Source: an uncultured Pelagibacteraceae bacterium
GTDB lineage: Bacteria > Pseudomonadota > Alphaproteobacteria > Pelagibacterales > Pelagibacteraceae
DNA: 38,523 bases
Assembly (NCBI GenBank): GCA_902520645.1
Contig: CABYOP010000007.1
Location: forward strand, 1 to 38,523
Reading direction: 5' to 3'
Position numbers and translations under genes: made by a program. The notes under the pieces were generated by a model. It was given only the letters and a program-made list of their open reading frames with translations, was not told where the DNA came from and did no database searches. Positions 18,017-29,933 of this stretch are shown piece by piece. How positions within the stretch are numbered: the stretch's first letter is position 1; each line of letters begins with the position of its first letter.

Positions 18017-19420
18017 ATGTCCAAAACTCTTTACGATAAAATATGGAATGATCACTTAGTTGATCAACAAGATGATGGAACAGCCCTTCTTTTTGTTGAT
18101 AGACATTTAGTTCATGAGGTGACAAGTCCACAAGCATTTGAAGGATTAAGAAATTCAAATAGGAAAGTAAGACATCCTCATTTAACACTAGCAGTTGCAG
18201 ATCATAATGTTCCAACTACGGATAGGACTAAAGGAATAGCTGATCAAGAATCTAAAATACAAGTAGATACTTTAGATGCAAATTGTAAAGAATTTGGTGT
18301 CCAACTTTTTGGAATGGATGACAGAAGACAAGGTATTGTACACATCATAGGTCCAGAACAGGGATTTACTCAACCAGGTACGGTTATTGTATGTGGAGAT
18401 AGTCATACAGCAACGCATGGAGCCTTTGGAGCTTTAGCATTTGGGATTGGAACATCAGAAGTTGAACACGTTTTAGCAACACAAACACTAGTTCAAAAGA
18501 AAGCAAAAAATTTTAGAATAAATGTTAATGGTAAACTTCCGTTAGGAGTCACCTCAAAAGACGTAATTCTTCAGATAATTGGAAAAATTGGTACAGCTGG
18601 TGGAACAGGTTGTGTAATTGAATATGCAGGAGATTTAATAAGATCATTGAGTGTTGAGCAAAGAATGACGATCTGCAATATGACAATTGAAGGTGGAGCA
18701 AGAGCAGGATTGATTGCTCCAGACGAAAAAATATTTGAGTATTTAAAAGGTAAACCTATGTCACCTAAGGGTGAAAATTGGGAAAAAGCTTTAAACTATT
18801 GGAATGGTCTTAAGACTGACAGAGAGGCAAATTTTGATAAAGAAATAAATTTAAATGCAGCAGAAATTTTGCCAATGATAACATGGGGAACTTCTCCACA
18901 AGATGTTATTACAATTGATGGAAAAGTTCCTAATCCACAAAGCGAGACAGATGAGGACAGAAAGAATTCAATTGAAAGATCACTGAAATATATGGGGCTA
19001 AAACCTGATATGTCAGCAACAGATATAAAGATTGATAAGGTTTTTATTGGAAGCTGCACAAATGGAAGAATTGAGGATTTAAGAGAGGCAGCTAAAATTT
19101 TAAAAGATAAAAAAATATCATCTCATGTTAATGCAATGGTAGTTCCAGGGTCTGGGTTAGTTAAAGAACAAGCTGAACAAGAGGGATTAGATAAGATTTT
19201 TATTAGTTCAGGATTTGAGTGGAGGGAGCCAGGCTGCTCTATGTGTTTAGCCATGAATGCCGATAAACTCAAGCCGGAGGAAAGATGTGCCTCTACTTCA
19301 AATAGAAATTTTGAAGGAAGACAAGGTAGAGGTGGCAGAACTCATTTAGTGAGCCCAGGTATGGCAGCTGCAGCGGCAATTTCAGGAAACCTTGACGATG
19401 TTAGAAAGTATCAAAATTAA
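18017..19420 (+). CDS. leuC: 3-isopropylmalate dehydratase large subunit
   Basis: [68 protein letters not shown]. Confidence 0.95.
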   Translation: MSKTLYDKIWNDHLVDQQDDGTALLFVDRHLVHEVTSPQAFEGLRNSNRKVRHPHLTLAVADHNVPTTDRTKGIADQESKIQVDTLDANCKEFGVQLFGMDDRRQGIVHIIGPEQGFTQPGTVIVCGDSHTATHGAFGALAFGIGTSEVEHVLATQTLVQKKAKNFRINVNGKLPLGVTSKDVILQIIGKIGTAGGTGCVIEYAGDLIRSLSVEQRMTICNMTIEGGARAGLIAPDEKIFEYLKGKPMSPKGENWEKALNYWNGLKTDREANFDKEINLNAAEILPMITWGTSPQDVITIDGKVPNPQSETDEDRKNSIERSLKYMGLKPDMSATDIKIDKVFIGSCTNGRIEDLREAAKILKDKKISSHVNAMVVPGSGLVKEQAEQEGLDKIFISSGFEWREPGCSMCLAMNADKLKPEERCASTSNRNFEGRQGRGGRTHLVSPGMAAAAAISGNLDDVRKYQN

Positions 19421-20026
19421 ATGCAAAAGTTTAATACATTAAAAAGTATTCCTGCATATTTACCAATAGTAAATATCGATACTGATATGATAATACCTAA
19501 GCAATTTTTAAAAACTATTAAAAGAACTGGACTTGGAAAAAACCTATTTTTTGAAATGAGATACGATGATCAAGGAAAAGAAATGAATAATTTTGTACTT
19601 AACAATGATCCATTCAATAAGTCAAAAATTTTAATTGCAGGCAAAAACTTTGGATGTGGCTCGTCAAGAGAACATGCTCCTTGGGCGCTACTAGATTTTG
19701 GAATTACTTGTGTAATCAGTTCAAGTTATGCAGATATTTTTTATAGCAATTGTTTTAAGAATGGTATTTTGCCAATTATTCTTGAGGAGGAAAAAATAAA
19801 AGAGCTTTCAGAATACGCAACCAGAAAGGAAGAAATTTCAGTTGATCTAAATGAACAAGTAATTGTTTACGGTAATAGCGAAATTAAGTTTGAAATTGAT
19901 CCATTTAAAAAAAAGTGTTTACTTGAAGGTCTTGATGATATCGCTTTATCTTTAAAAAAATCAGACAAAATTAAAACATTTGAAAATAATTTAAAAAATC
20001 AAAAACCTTGGATTTTTAATGATTAA
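19421..20026 (+). CDS. leuD: 3-isopropylmalate dehydratase small subunit
   Basis: [45 protein letters not shown]. Confidence 0.95.
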   Translation: MQKFNTLKSIPAYLPIVNIDTDMIIPKQFLKTIKRTGLGKNLFFEMRYDDQGKEMNNFVLNNDPFNKSKILIAGKNFGCGSSREHAPWALLDFGITCVISSSYADIFYSNCFKNGILPIILEEEKIKELSEYATRKEEISVDLNEQVIVYGNSEIKFEIDPFKKKCLLEGLDDIALSLKKSDKIKTFENNLKNQKPWIFND

Positions 20027-21125
20027 GGTAAAAAAAAGAAAAATTCTTTTATTACCTGGTGATGGTATTGGTCCAGAAGTAATAGGTGAAGTAAAAAAAA
20101 TTATTAACTGGTTTAATGATAAAAAATCACTAGATTTTGAAGTAGACGAAGATCTTGCTGGTGGTTGTTCTTATGATAAACATGGAACTCCAATCACTGA
20201 TGAAGTATTTTATAAAGCTTTAGAGAGCGAAGTTGTTATGTTAGGCGCGGTAGGTGGACCAAAATGGGATGAAGTAGAATTTTCTAAAAAACCAGAAAGA
20301 GCATTATTAAAATTAAGAAAAGAACTAAAACTATTTGCTAATTTACGACCGGCAATATGCTTTGAACAATTGGTAGGTGCTTCAACTTTAAAACCAGAAG
20401 TAGTGTCGGGTTTAGACATAATGATTGTTAGAGAGCTTACAGGTGGAATATATTTTGGGGAACCAAGAGGAATTAAACCAATTGAGAATGGAGAGAGAAA
20501 AGGAATAAATACTCATACATATACGACTAGTGAAATTGTAAGGGTGGCACGTATCGCATTTGACCTTGCAAGAAAAAGATCAAATAAAGTAACTTCTTGT
20601 GAAAAATCAAATGTTATGGAAGCCGGACAGTTATGGAAGGAAGAAGTACAAGAACTTCATGATAAAGAATTTAAAGATGTAGAATTAAGCCATATGCTTG
20701 CTGACAATTGTGCAATGCAATTATTAAGAAATCCTAAACAATTTGATGTAATTGTAACAGATAATTTATTTGGCGATATGCTTTCAGATCAAGCTTCAAT
20801 GCTAACAGGTTCTTTAGGCCTTTTACCTTCAGCATCTTTGGGTGCAAAAAATAAAGATGGAGAAATGAGAGCCATGTACGAACCTATTCATGGTTCAGCG
20901 CCTGATATTGCTGGTAAATCGACAGCAAATCCTATTGCTTCTATTTTAAGTTTTGCTATGGCCCTAAGATATTCTTTAGACTTAGATAATGAGGCTGATG
21001 CATTAGAAAAAGCAGTACAGCAGGTATTAAATGATGGTTTAAGAACTAAAGATATTCTATCAGATGGAATGAAAGAGGTATCAACTTCAGCAATGGGTGA
21101 TGCGATAATTTCAAAATTGCAATAA
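20019..21125 (+). CDS. leuB: 3-isopropylmalate dehydrogenase
   Basis: [60 protein letters not shown]. Confidence 0.95.
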   Translation: MIKVKKRKILLLPGDGIGPEVIGEVKKIINWFNDKKSLDFEVDEDLAGGCSYDKHGTPITDEVFYKALESEVVMLGAVGGPKWDEVEFSKKPERALLKLRKELKLFANLRPAICFEQLVGASTLKPEVVSGLDIMIVRELTGGIYFGEPRGIKPIENGERKGINTHTYTTSEIVRVARIAFDLARKRSNKVTSCEKSNVMEAGQLWKEEVQELHDKEFKDVELSHMLADNCAMQLLRNPKQFDVIVTDNLFGDMLSDQASMLTGSLGLLPSASLGAKNKDGEMRAMYEPIHGSAPDIAGKSTANPIASILSFAMALRYSLDLDNEADALEKAVQQVLNDGLRTKDILSDGMKEVSTSAMGDAIISKLQ

Positions 21126-21151
21126 ATCTATAATTATTCTAAACTTTTAAA

Positions 21152-22915
21152 ATGCCAAGTTATACAGCTCCAGTAAAAGATATGATGTTTCTTTATGACA
21201 AGTTAAGAGACAATAAAAACTATAATGAATTAGAAAAATACAATGAAGTTAATTCTGATTTAGTAAAAGATATTTTAGAGGAAGCAGCTAAAATCAATCA
21301 AAATTTAATATTACCACTTGCAAAAATAGGAGATGAAAATCCTGCAGTATTAGAGAATGGAGTTGTTAGAACTCCCCCAGGTTATAAAGAGGCGTACCAA
21401 AAATATATAGAAGATGGATGGACATCATTATCTTGTGATCCAAAATATGGTGGTCAAGGGATGCCCAAAACTGTAAGCGCTTTTTTCGACGAAATGTTAT
21501 CATCTGCAAGCTTATCATTTAAACTTTATAGTGAATTAAGTATTGGGGCTTATAATTGTATTAATCACCATGCCACAGATGAAATAAAGAATAAATACTT
21601 ACCAAAAATGGTTGAGGGTAAATGGAGTGGCACAATGTGTTTAACTGAACCAGTTTGTGGAACTGATTTAGGACTTTTAAAAACTAAAGCTGAAAAACAA
21701 ACTGATGGAACATATAAACTAAGTGGTCAAAAAATATTCATAACCTCTGGTGATCAGGATTTGACAGAAAATATTATTCATTTGGTAATTGCTAGAGCTA
21801 CAGACTCTCCTGCTGGAACTAAAGGTATAAGTTTATTTTTAGTCCCTAAATTTATAGTTAATGAGGATGGAACTATTGGTCCTAGAAATGGAGTATCAAC
21901 AGGATCTATTGAGAGTAAAATGGGAATAAAGGGTTCGGCTACCTGTGTTTTAAATTTTGATGATGCAACTGGTTATATGATTGGAGCTAAAGACAAGGGT
22001 TTAAGTGCGATGTTCACAATGATGAATTTAGAGAGAATAGTAGTTGGGATACAAGGTTTAGGCCTATCCGAAATTGCTTATCAGAACTCACTTGCATACG
22101 CAAAAGAGAGAAAACAAGGAAAAACAAATAATACCAAGTCAACTAATGGTGCAGATTTTATAATTGAACATGCTGATATAAGAAAATCTTTACTAAATAT
22201 GAAATCAATAATTGAGGGAGAAAGAGCATTATGTTTTTGGTTATCTCAACAAACAGAGGTTAGCCTTTATCACCCTGATGAAAAAATAAAACAAGAAGCA
22301 TCTGATTATGTTTCATTAATGACACCAGTAGTAAAATCATTATTTACTGATTTAGCTATGGAAATAACAAATGACGCAATGCAAATTCATGGTGGGTACG
22401 GGTATACAAAAGATCAAGGAATTGAGCAATTATATCGAGATAATCGTATTACTCCTATTTATGAGGGAACAAACTCAGTTCAGGCAGCTGATTTAGTATT
22501 TAGAAAATTATCGAATAAAAATGGAAATATAATTGCTAGATTCTTAGACATGGTTAAGTCTGAGTGTGAAAGTAAAAAAGGAAAAGTTGAAACTTTTTCA
22601 AGAGAATTAAATCATTACCTAGATATATTATCCAAGTTTACAGGCTGGATCAGTGATCAAAGTAAAATTGAAAAAGACGATGTAAGTGCAGCAGCAAATG
22701 ATTATTTAAGAACACTTGGATATGTTTCAATTGCGTATTCTTGGATAAAAGTTTTAGAAGTTAGTTTTAGTGACTATGAGAAAAATAAAGATTTTTACTC
22801 TGATAAAATCAATACAGCCAAATTTTATTTTGAAAAAGTATTGCCTAGAGCAGAGTATCATTATAAATCTGCAATTTCTGGAAGCTCAAATATAATGAAA
22901 TTTAATTTTATTTAG
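21152..22915 (+). CDS. dmdC: Acyl-CoA dehydrogenase, DmdC-like (3-methylmercaptopropionyl-CoA dehydrogenase)
   Basis: 587-aa long-form acyl-CoA dehydrogenase (GTMCLTEPVCGTDLGLLKTKA, QIHGGYGYTKDQGIEQLYRDNRITPIYEGTNSVQ); context with dmdB- and dmdA-like genes. Confidence 0.75.
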   Translation: MPSYTAPVKDMMFLYDKLRDNKNYNELEKYNEVNSDLVKDILEEAAKINQNLILPLAKIGDENPAVLENGVVRTPPGYKEAYQKYIEDGWTSLSCDPKYGGQGMPKTVSAFFDEMLSSASLSFKLYSELSIGAYNCINHHATDEIKNKYLPKMVEGKWSGTMCLTEPVCGTDLGLLKTKAEKQTDGTYKLSGQKIFITSGDQDLTENIIHLVIARATDSPAGTKGISLFLVPKFIVNEDGTIGPRNGVSTGSIESKMGIKGSATCVLNFDDATGYMIGAKDKGLSAMFTMMNLERIVVGIQGLGLSEIAYQNSLAYAKERKQGKTNNTKSTNGADFIIEHADIRKSLLNMKSIIEGERALCFWLSQQTEVSLYHPDEKIKQEASDYVSLMTPVVKSLFTDLAMEITNDAMQIHGGYGYTKDQGIEQLYRDNRITPIYEGTNSVQAADLVFRKLSNKNGNIIARFLDMVKSECESKKGKVETFSRELNHYLDILSKFTGWISDQSKIEKDDVSAAANDYLRTLGYVSIAYSWIKVLEVSFSDYEKNKDFYSDKINTAKFYFEKVLPRAEYHYKSAISGSSNIMKFNFI

Positions 22916-22917
22916 CA

Positions 22918-24534
22918 ATGAGTCATTATGATACTAATTTGGACAAAAACCAAGCTAATCATGTTCCGTTAACTCCTTTAACATTTTTAAAAAGAGCGAC
23001 AGAAATTTATCCAAACTATGAAGCGATAGTATATGAAGACAGAAATTATACTTGGAGTGAAGTTTACAAAAGAGCAGTAAAATTTGCCAGTGCATTGTCT
23101 AAAATTGGTATTAAAAAAGGTGATACTGTTTCATTCTTAGCATTTAATACACCTGAAATATTTGAAGCACACTACTCTGTTCCTATGACAGGAGCAGTTT
23201 TAAATACAATCAATATTAGATTAGATGCAAACACGATTACATATATTTTAAATCATAGTGATGCAAAAGTTTTAGTCGTTGATAGACAGTTACATATAGA
23301 AGTTAAAAAAGCTCTAAAAACCTTAGATAAAAAAATTACAATTATAGATATAAATGACAAATATGCTGACCAATCAAAGTGTGAAAAAATTGGTGAGCAT
23401 GAATATGAAAATTTTTTAAATACTGGGGATGAAAATTATGACTGGCAAATGCCCGACGATGAGTGGGAGTCTATTTCTTTAAGTTATACTTCAGGCACAA
23501 CTGGAAATCCAAAAGGTGTAGTGTATCACCACAGAGGTGCTTATTTAATGTCTACAGGAAGTTCTGTTGCATGGAATATGCCTAACCGACTAAATTTCTT
23601 AACAATTGTACCAATGTTTCATTGTAATGGTTGGTGTTACCCATGGACGATCCCGATGTTGAATGGAAGGACTATTTGTTTGAGAAATATAGATATTAAA
23701 AAAATATTTGAACTAATTGATAAATACGATGTAACGCATTTTGGTGGAGCACCTATTGTTTTAAACATGATTACTGGTGCCCCAGAAGCCGATAGAAAAA
23801 AATTAAAAAATAAAGTTTATGTTTTAACTGCTGGAGCACCTCCTCCTAGTATAATCTTTAAAAAAATGAAAGCTCTGGGTTTTGAGGTAATGCATGTTTA
23901 TGGGCTTACAGAAACATATGGACATGTTACCCAATGTGCTTGGAATGATGAGTGGAATGACTTTGATGAGGATAAACAAAATGAAATTAAAGCAAGGCAG
24001 GGTGTAAGATACCCAAATACAGAAGGTGTAACAATATTAGATCCTGAAACTATGAAAGAAGTCCCAAAGGATGGTAAAACTATTGGTGAAATAATGATTA
24101 GAGGTAATGTAGTAATGAAGGGATACTTTAAAGATAAAGATGCTACAGATAAGGCTATGAAGGGTGGCTGGTTTCACACTGGTGATTTAGCTGTAATGCA
24201 TCCTGATGGATATGTAAAAATACAAGATAGATCTAAAGATATAATTATTTCTGGAGGAGAAAATATTTCTTCGATTGAAATTGAAAATACTCTTTCTAAA
24301 CATCCGTCAGTTTCTCTTGCAGCTGTAGTTGCAAAACCTGACGAAAAATGGGGCGAAGTTCCATGTGCTTTTATCGAAATGGTAAAAGATAAACCAGCAA
24401 GTGAAAAAGAATTAATTGATTTTTGTAAAGAAACTTTAGCAGGATTTAAAGTACCAAAAAAAGTAATTTTCTGTGAGCTACCAAAAACCTCTACAGGAAA
24501 AATTCAGAAGTTTGAACTAAGAAAACAATTCTAG
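22918..24534 (+). CDS. dmdB: Acyl-CoA synthetase, DmdB-like (3-methylmercaptopropionate-CoA ligase)
   Basis: AMP-binding motif SLSYTSGTTGNPKGVVYHHRG; GWFHTGDLAVMHPDGYVKIQDRSKDIIISGGENISS; KTSTGKIQKFELR; context. Confidence 0.78.
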   Translation: MSHYDTNLDKNQANHVPLTPLTFLKRATEIYPNYEAIVYEDRNYTWSEVYKRAVKFASALSKIGIKKGDTVSFLAFNTPEIFEAHYSVPMTGAVLNTINIRLDANTITYILNHSDAKVLVVDRQLHIEVKKALKTLDKKITIIDINDKYADQSKCEKIGEHEYENFLNTGDENYDWQMPDDEWESISLSYTSGTTGNPKGVVYHHRGAYLMSTGSSVAWNMPNRLNFLTIVPMFHCNGWCYPWTIPMLNGRTICLRNIDIKKIFELIDKYDVTHFGGAPIVLNMITGAPEADRKKLKNKVYVLTAGAPPPSIIFKKMKALGFEVMHVYGLTETYGHVTQCAWNDEWNDFDEDKQNEIKARQGVRYPNTEGVTILDPETMKEVPKDGKTIGEIMIRGNVVMKGYFKDKDATDKAMKGGWFHTGDLAVMHPDGYVKIQDRSKDIIISGGENISSIEIENTLSKHPSVSLAAVVAKPDEKWGEVPCAFIEMVKDKPASEKELIDFCKETLAGFKVPKKVIFCELPKTSTGKIQKFELRKQF

Positions 24535-24542
24535 GTAATTAT

Positions 24543-25319
24543 TTGATTTTCCAAGTAGAAAACAAAAATGTCTATGCATCAGATGCAGGTCAAGGTATTG
24601 ACCCAAAAAAACAAACAATTGTATTTTTGCATGGGAGTGGGATGTCACATATTATTTGGTCTTTAACGGAGCAATTTTTTTCAAATCAAAATTTTAATGT
24701 TTTATCATTAGATTTACCTGGACATGGAAATTCCGATGGTCCCTGTATTAATACTATAGAAAAAATCACAGATTGGTTAGAAAAAGCATTTATTCAGTTA
24801 AATTTAAGTGATTTAGTTTTAATTGGACACTCTCAGGGATGTTTAGAAATTTTAGAATTTGCTTATAAATATCCAGCTAGAATAAAAAAATTAGTTTTTG
24901 TTGGTGGTTCTTATAAAATGCCAGTTCATCCAGATTTAATTGAATTAGCAAAAAATGGAGACTCTGATGCTGTTAAATTGATGATGAAGTGGGGGTATGA
25001 GGGGTCAAAAAAATTTATCGGTGGTAATCCAATTGAAAGGATTATTCAATCGCCAAGAGATATAAGTGAAATATTGGCTGTTGATCTTATTGCTTGTAAC
25101 AATTACTCAAACGGTAAAGAGGCTGCCGCGTCAATAAATTGTCCAAGTATGTTTATATTTGGTGCACTTGATAAGATGGTTAACATAGAAGTAGGAAAAA
25201 AATTTTCAAATCTGGTAAAAAATTCATCTACCCATATTTTTGAAGGTTGTGGTCATATGATTATGATTGAAAAAGCATTTGAAATGAGAGAAAAGATCCT
25301 AGAATTTTTAAAAAAATGA
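24543..25319 (+). CDS. Alpha/beta hydrolase embedded in the dmd cluster
   Basis: 258 aa; [13 protein letters not shown] oxyanion motif, [10 protein letters not shown] nucleophile elbow, GALDKM acid, EGCGHMI His; TTG start; stop overlaps dmdA start (ATGA). Confidence 0.82.
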   Translation: MIFQVENKNVYASDAGQGIDPKKQTIVFLHGSGMSHIIWSLTEQFFSNQNFNVLSLDLPGHGNSDGPCINTIEKITDWLEKAFIQLNLSDLVLIGHSQGCLEILEFAYKYPARIKKLVFVGGSYKMPVHPDLIELAKNGDSDAVKLMMKWGYEGSKKFIGGNPIERIIQSPRDISEILAVDLIACNNYSNGKEAAASINCPSMFIFGALDKMVNIEVGKKFSNLVKNSSTHIFEGCGHMIMIEKAFEMREKILEFLKK

Positions 25320-26425
25320 AAAACTTTTCTATAGCAAAATCAAGAAGATTACGAAGTACACCTTATACTGACAGAATAGAAGCTCATGGTGTGAGCAGCT
25401 ACACAGTTTATAATCATATGTTACTTCCAGCGTCATTTAAATCTTTAGAAAGTGACTATCATCACTTAAAAAAATATGTTCAAGTTTGGGATGTTGCAGC
25501 AGAGAGACAAGTTGAAATCTCTGGAAAAGATTCATCTAAATTAGTTCAATTAATGACTTGTAGAGATTTATCTAAATCAAAAGTTGGAAAATGTTATTAC
25601 GCTCCATTAATTGATAACGATGGACTTTTAGTTAATGACCCAATAATTAATAAGCTTGCAGAGGATAAATGGTGGTTGTCTATAGCTGATGCAGATGTAA
25701 TATTTTTTGCAAAAGGACTTGCAGCTGGAAACAAATTTGAAGTTGAAATTAATGAACCAAATGTAAATATTTTAGCTGTTCAAGGGCCTTTAGCTGACGA
25801 CTTAATGTCAAAATTATTTGGTGAAGAGATTAGAAAATTAAAATTTTTTAATTTTGATTACTTTGAATTAAAAGGTCACAAATATTTTATTGCAAGATCT
25901 GGATGGTCCAAACAAGGTGGATTTGAAGTCTATGTTGATAACGATATTGCAGGTCAGAATTTATATGATTATTTATTTGAAGAGGGAAAAGAATTTAATG
26001 TTAAGCCAGGTTGCCCAAATTTGATTGAGAGAATAGAAGGTGCACTACTGTCATACGGAAATGATTTTGACAACAGGGACAATCCGTTTGAAGCAAATTT
26101 TGATAAATTTATTCACCTAAACAGCGATGTTGATTTTTTAGGTAAAGAAAAACTTAAGAAAATACAAGAAAAAGGAATAACTAGAAAACTTATGGGTGTA
26201 AAAATTGAACACAATAAAATTGATATGTATTGTGAAAAAACTTTATTTGCTGATAATAAAGAAGTAGTTGGATATGTTAGATCAGCCACATTTTCTCCCA
26301 CATTTAATAAAGTTATTGGAATTGCAATGATTAATAAACCCTACTGGAATGCAAAAAATCAGTTTAATATAGAAATTAATGAAAAAATATATGTGGGTTC
26401 TGTTTGTGATTTACCCCTCGTCTAA
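25316..26425 (+). CDS. dmdA: DMSP demethylase DmdA or close DmdA-like GcvT-family methyltransferase
   Basis: 369 aa GcvT fold; [30 protein letters not shown] start, [61 protein letters not shown]; next to dmdB/dmdC-like genes. Confidence 0.78.
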   Translation: MKNFSIAKSRRLRSTPYTDRIEAHGVSSYTVYNHMLLPASFKSLESDYHHLKKYVQVWDVAAERQVEISGKDSSKLVQLMTCRDLSKSKVGKCYYAPLIDNDGLLVNDPIINKLAEDKWWLSIADADVIFFAKGLAAGNKFEVEINEPNVNILAVQGPLADDLMSKLFGEEIRKLKFFNFDYFELKGHKYFIARSGWSKQGGFEVYVDNDIAGQNLYDYLFEEGKEFNVKPGCPNLIERIEGALLSYGNDFDNRDNPFEANFDKFIHLNSDVDFLGKEKLKKIQEKGITRKLMGVKIEHNKIDMYCEKTLFADNKEVVGYVRSATFSPTFNKVIGIAMINKPYWNAKNQFNIEINEKIYVGSVCDLPLV

Positions 26426-26446
26426 AATTAAAAGTCATTTGGTTTT

Positions 26447-27457
26447 ATGAATATAGCAATTGTAGGTGCAACAGGAAATGTTGGTAGAAAAATAATAGAA
26501 ATTCTAGAGAAGAAACAAATAAATATTGAAAATCTTTTTTTATTAGCTTCAAAAAATAGTGAAGGAAAAAAAATTAACTACAACGGAAAAGAACACACAG
26601 TAACTAATCTTGAAAAATTTGATTTCTCCTCTGTTAAAATTGCTTTTTTTGCAGCAGGAAGCGAGGTAGCTGAAAAATGGGCCCATGTTGCTGCTGAAAA
26701 AACTATTGTTATAGATAATTCAAAATATTTTAGAAAAGACCCTGATATTCCATTAATTGTTCCAGAAGTTAATTCAAAAAAATTATCTGATGTAAAAAAT
26801 AAAAATATTATTGCTAATGCTAATTGTTCAGTAATTCCTGTTGTTGTAGCTTTAAAACCTTTGCATGATTTGTATAATATAAATCGTATAGTTGCGTCTA
26901 CATATCAGTCAGTATCTGGAGCGGGTAAATCAGCTATGGATGAATTATTATCTCAAACAGAGGATTATTTTCAAAATAAGGAAATAGATTCAAAAAATTT
27001 TACTAAGCAAATTGCCTTTAATGCAATTCCTCATATTGATAGTTTTTTAGAAAATGGTTACACAAAAGAAGAACAAAAAACTACTGACGAAATTAAAAAA
27101 ATTTTAGATAAAAAAATTAAAGTAACTTCTACCTGTGTGAGGATACCAGTTCTTGTTTCTCACTGTATTAGTGCAAATGTAGAATTTAATAAAAAATGTG
27201 ATTTGGATGAAATAAGAAAAGTTCTATCTACCTCCCCTGGGTGCAAGGTTATTGATGAACATCAGGATGGGGGTTATATAACACCAGTTGAGGCTGAGGA
27301 TAAATTTGAAACTTTTATATCAAGAATAAGATTAGATGAGTCTCGTGAAAATACAATAAATTTGTGGATCGTATCAGATAATTTAGTTAAAGGGGCGGCA
27401 TTGAACGCAGTACAAATTGCTGAAAGTTTGATTACAAATGATTTTTATGGAAGATAA
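26447..27457 (+). CDS. asd: Aspartate-semialdehyde dehydrogenase
   Basis: MNIAIVGATGNVGRKIIEIL, IIANANCSVIPVVVALKPLHD, STYQSVSGAGKSAMDEL, RIPVLVSHC. Confidence 0.93.
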   Translation: MNIAIVGATGNVGRKIIEILEKKQINIENLFLLASKNSEGKKINYNGKEHTVTNLEKFDFSSVKIAFFAAGSEVAEKWAHVAAEKTIVIDNSKYFRKDPDIPLIVPEVNSKKLSDVKNKNIIANANCSVIPVVVALKPLHDLYNINRIVASTYQSVSGAGKSAMDELLSQTEDYFQNKEIDSKNFTKQIAFNAIPHIDSFLENGYTKEEQKTTDEIKKILDKKIKVTSTCVRIPVLVSHCISANVEFNKKCDLDEIRKVLSTSPGCKVIDEHQDGGYITPVEAEDKFETFISRIRLDESRENTINLWIVSDNLVKGAALNAVQIAESLITNDFYGR

Positions 27458-27830
27458 AAAACCACTTTCACCACATATACAAATTTACAGATGGCATATC
27501 TCTTCATTGGTATCTATTTCTCATAGAATAACTGGTATAATTAATATTATAGCTATTACATTTATTTGTGTTTGGTCTGGCTGGTTAATTCTAGGTGAAG
27601 CAAATTACACTTTAATAAATTTTTTTCTTAACTCAATTTTTGGTAAGTTTGTTGTTTTAGGTATCGTTTGGTCATTTAGTTTCCAAGTTTTGAGCGAAAT
27701 AAGACATCTAATAATGGATATGGGATATGGTTTTGAATTACAAACAACTCGTATAACGGGCTTACTTGTTATATTTGGTTCATTCCTGCTTACGGTAGCT
27801 ATTTATTTAATTGGAAGAAATTTTTTTTAA
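27447..27830 (+). CDS. sdhC: Succinate dehydrogenase cytochrome b556 subunit
   Basis: PLSPHIQIYRWHISSLVSISHRITGI and EIRHLIMDMGYGFE haem-ligand region; ATG at 27447 overlaps asd end. Confidence 0.92.
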   Translation: MEDKKPLSPHIQIYRWHISSLVSISHRITGIINIIAITFICVWSGWLILGEANYTLINFFLNSIFGKFVVLGIVWSFSFQVLSEIRHLIMDMGYGFELQTTRITGLLVIFGSFLLTVAIYLIGRNFF

Positions 27831-27831
27831 T

Positions 27832-28158
27832 ATGAATTTAGCAACAAAAAAATGGATTTTTACGAAAGCTTCATCAGTAATTTTATTACCCCTTATGCTA
27901 TGGTTTATTTTAAGTTTTGTATCTATTTACGATCAAGGCTATTCAGAAATTTTAAATTTTTTTATCATCCCAATAAATAAATTTCTATTTAGTTTATTTA
28001 TTATATTTGCATTTTTTTTCTCATCATTAACTATTAGTGAGGTTTTTGAGGACTATATTGCTAATGAAAAAATCAAAAATGTCGCAAACAGACTATTGTA
28101 TATTTCTGCTATAGGTATTTCATTTTTAACAATAATTATTATATTTAATCTAAAATAA
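27832..28158 (+). CDS. sdhD: Succinate dehydrogenase membrane anchor subunit
   Basis: Three TM segments, between sdhC and sdhA; ATG at 27832 chosen over the upstream in-frame start at 27811. Confidence 0.85.
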   Translation: MNLATKKWIFTKASSVILLPLMLWFILSFVSIYDQGYSEILNFFIIPINKFLFSLFIIFAFFFSSLTISEVFEDYIANEKIKNVANRLLYISAIGISFLTIIIIFNLK

Positions 28159-29933
28159 TGAGTTCATACAATATTATAGATCACGAATATGACGTTGTAG
28201 TTTTAGGTGCTGGTGGATCAGGACTGAGAGCTGCCGTTGGTTTGAGTGAAGCAGGATTAAAAACCGCATGTATCTCAAAAGTATTTCCAACCAGAAGTCA
28301 TACGTCTGCAGCCCAGGGCGGGATTTCTGCTGCGCTTGGAAACATGGGTGAAGATGATTGGAGATGGCATATGTATGATACTGTTAAGGGAGCTGATTGG
28401 TTAGGAGATCAAGATAGCATCGAGTATTTGTGTAAAGAAGCGCCAAAAGCAGTTTTAGAATTAGAAAAATATGGAGTTCCATTTAGTCGAACAGATGAGG
28501 GAAAAATTTATCAAAGACCATTTGGAGGAATGACAAAAAATTACGGAAATGGAATAGTTCAAAGAACATGTGCAGCTGCAGATAGAACTGGACATGCAAT
28601 ATTACATACTCTTTATGGGCAAGCTTTGAAACACAATACAGAATTTTTTATAGAATATTTTGCACTAGATTTATTAATGAAAGACGGTGAGTGTAAAGGA
28701 TTAATAGCTTGGAATTTGAATGATGGAACAATTCATCGATTTAGAGCTCATACAGTAATTATAGCGACAGGTGGGTATGGAAAAGTTTATTATTCAGCAA
28801 CTTCTGCGCATACTTGTACAGGAGATGGAAATGCAATGGTATTGAGAGCAGGATTGCCGTTACAAGATATGGAGTTTGTTCAATTTCACCCAACTGGTAT
28901 TTACGGACACGGAACATTAATTTCTGAAGGTGTTAGAGGAGAGGGAGGATATCTAGTAAACTCTAAAGGTGAAAGATTTATGGAAAGATATGCTCCAAAT
29001 GCTAAAGATTTAGCATCAAGAGATGTTGTAAGTAGATCAATGTCGATAGAAATTAATGAGGGAAGAGGTGTAGGAAAAGATCAAGATCATGTTCATTTAC
29101 ATTTAAGTCATTTAGATAAAAGTGTAATTGAAAATAGACTTCCAGGGATCACTGAAGCAGCGAGATTATTTGCGAATGTTGACGTAACAAAGGAGCCAAT
29201 CCCAGTTGTTCCTACTGTTCATTATAATATGGGTGGAATTCCAACTAATTATAAAGCAGAAGTTTTAACAGTTAATGGATCAGAAAAAACAGTACCAGGC
29301 CTGATGGCAATTGGAGAAGCAGCATGTGTATCAGTTCATGGAGCTAATAGACTTGGGTCAAATTCATTAATTGATTTAGTTGTGTTTGGAAGAGCCGCAG
29401 CAAAAAGGGCTGCTGAACTAATCAAACCAGGTGCACCTCATGAAGAAATCTCGGAGACAGAAACTCAGAAGTGTTTAGATAGATTTGATAAATTAAGAAA
29501 TGCACAGGGAGATAATAGTACTGCAGAATTAAGACTAGCAATGCAAAAAACAATGCAGTCAAAATGTGCAGTGTTTAGAACAGAAAAAAATTTAGAGGAA
29601 GGTGTAAACGAAATTAGAAAAACTTATGATGGCATGGACTCAATCTCAGTTAAGGACAGATCTTTAGTTTTTAATACAGATTTAGTAGAAACCTTAGAGT
29701 TTGATAATTTAATTAGACAAGCAGTAACCACAGTAGACTCTGCATATCATAGAAAAGAGAGTAGGGGAGCTCATGCAAGAGAGGATTATCCTAACAGAGA
29801 TGATAAAAAATTTATGCAGCACACACTTGCTTGGTGTGATGGAAAAGATACTAAAATAACATACAGACCTGTTCATAATTCAACATTGACTAATGAAGTC
29901 CAATATTTTCCACCTCAAGAAAGAGTTTATTAA
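28158..29933 (+). CDS. sdhA: Succinate dehydrogenase flavoprotein subunit
   Basis: [76 protein letters not shown]. Confidence 0.97.
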   Translation: MSSYNIIDHEYDVVVLGAGGSGLRAAVGLSEAGLKTACISKVFPTRSHTSAAQGGISAALGNMGEDDWRWHMYDTVKGADWLGDQDSIEYLCKEAPKAVLELEKYGVPFSRTDEGKIYQRPFGGMTKNYGNGIVQRTCAAADRTGHAILHTLYGQALKHNTEFFIEYFALDLLMKDGECKGLIAWNLNDGTIHRFRAHTVIIATGGYGKVYYSATSAHTCTGDGNAMVLRAGLPLQDMEFVQFHPTGIYGHGTLISEGVRGEGGYLVNSKGERFMERYAPNAKDLASRDVVSRSMSIEINEGRGVGKDQDHVHLHLSHLDKSVIENRLPGITEAARLFANVDVTKEPIPVVPTVHYNMGGIPTNYKAEVLTVNGSEKTVPGLMAIGEAACVSVHGANRLGSNSLIDLVVFGRAAAKRAAELIKPGAPHEEISETETQKCLDRFDKLRNAQGDNSTAELRLAMQKTMQSKCAVFRTEKNLEEGVNEIRKTYDGMDSISVKDRSLVFNTDLVETLEFDNLIRQAVTTVDSAYHRKESRGAHAREDYPNRDDKKFMQHTLAWCDGKDTKITYRPVHNSTLTNEVQYFPPQERVY

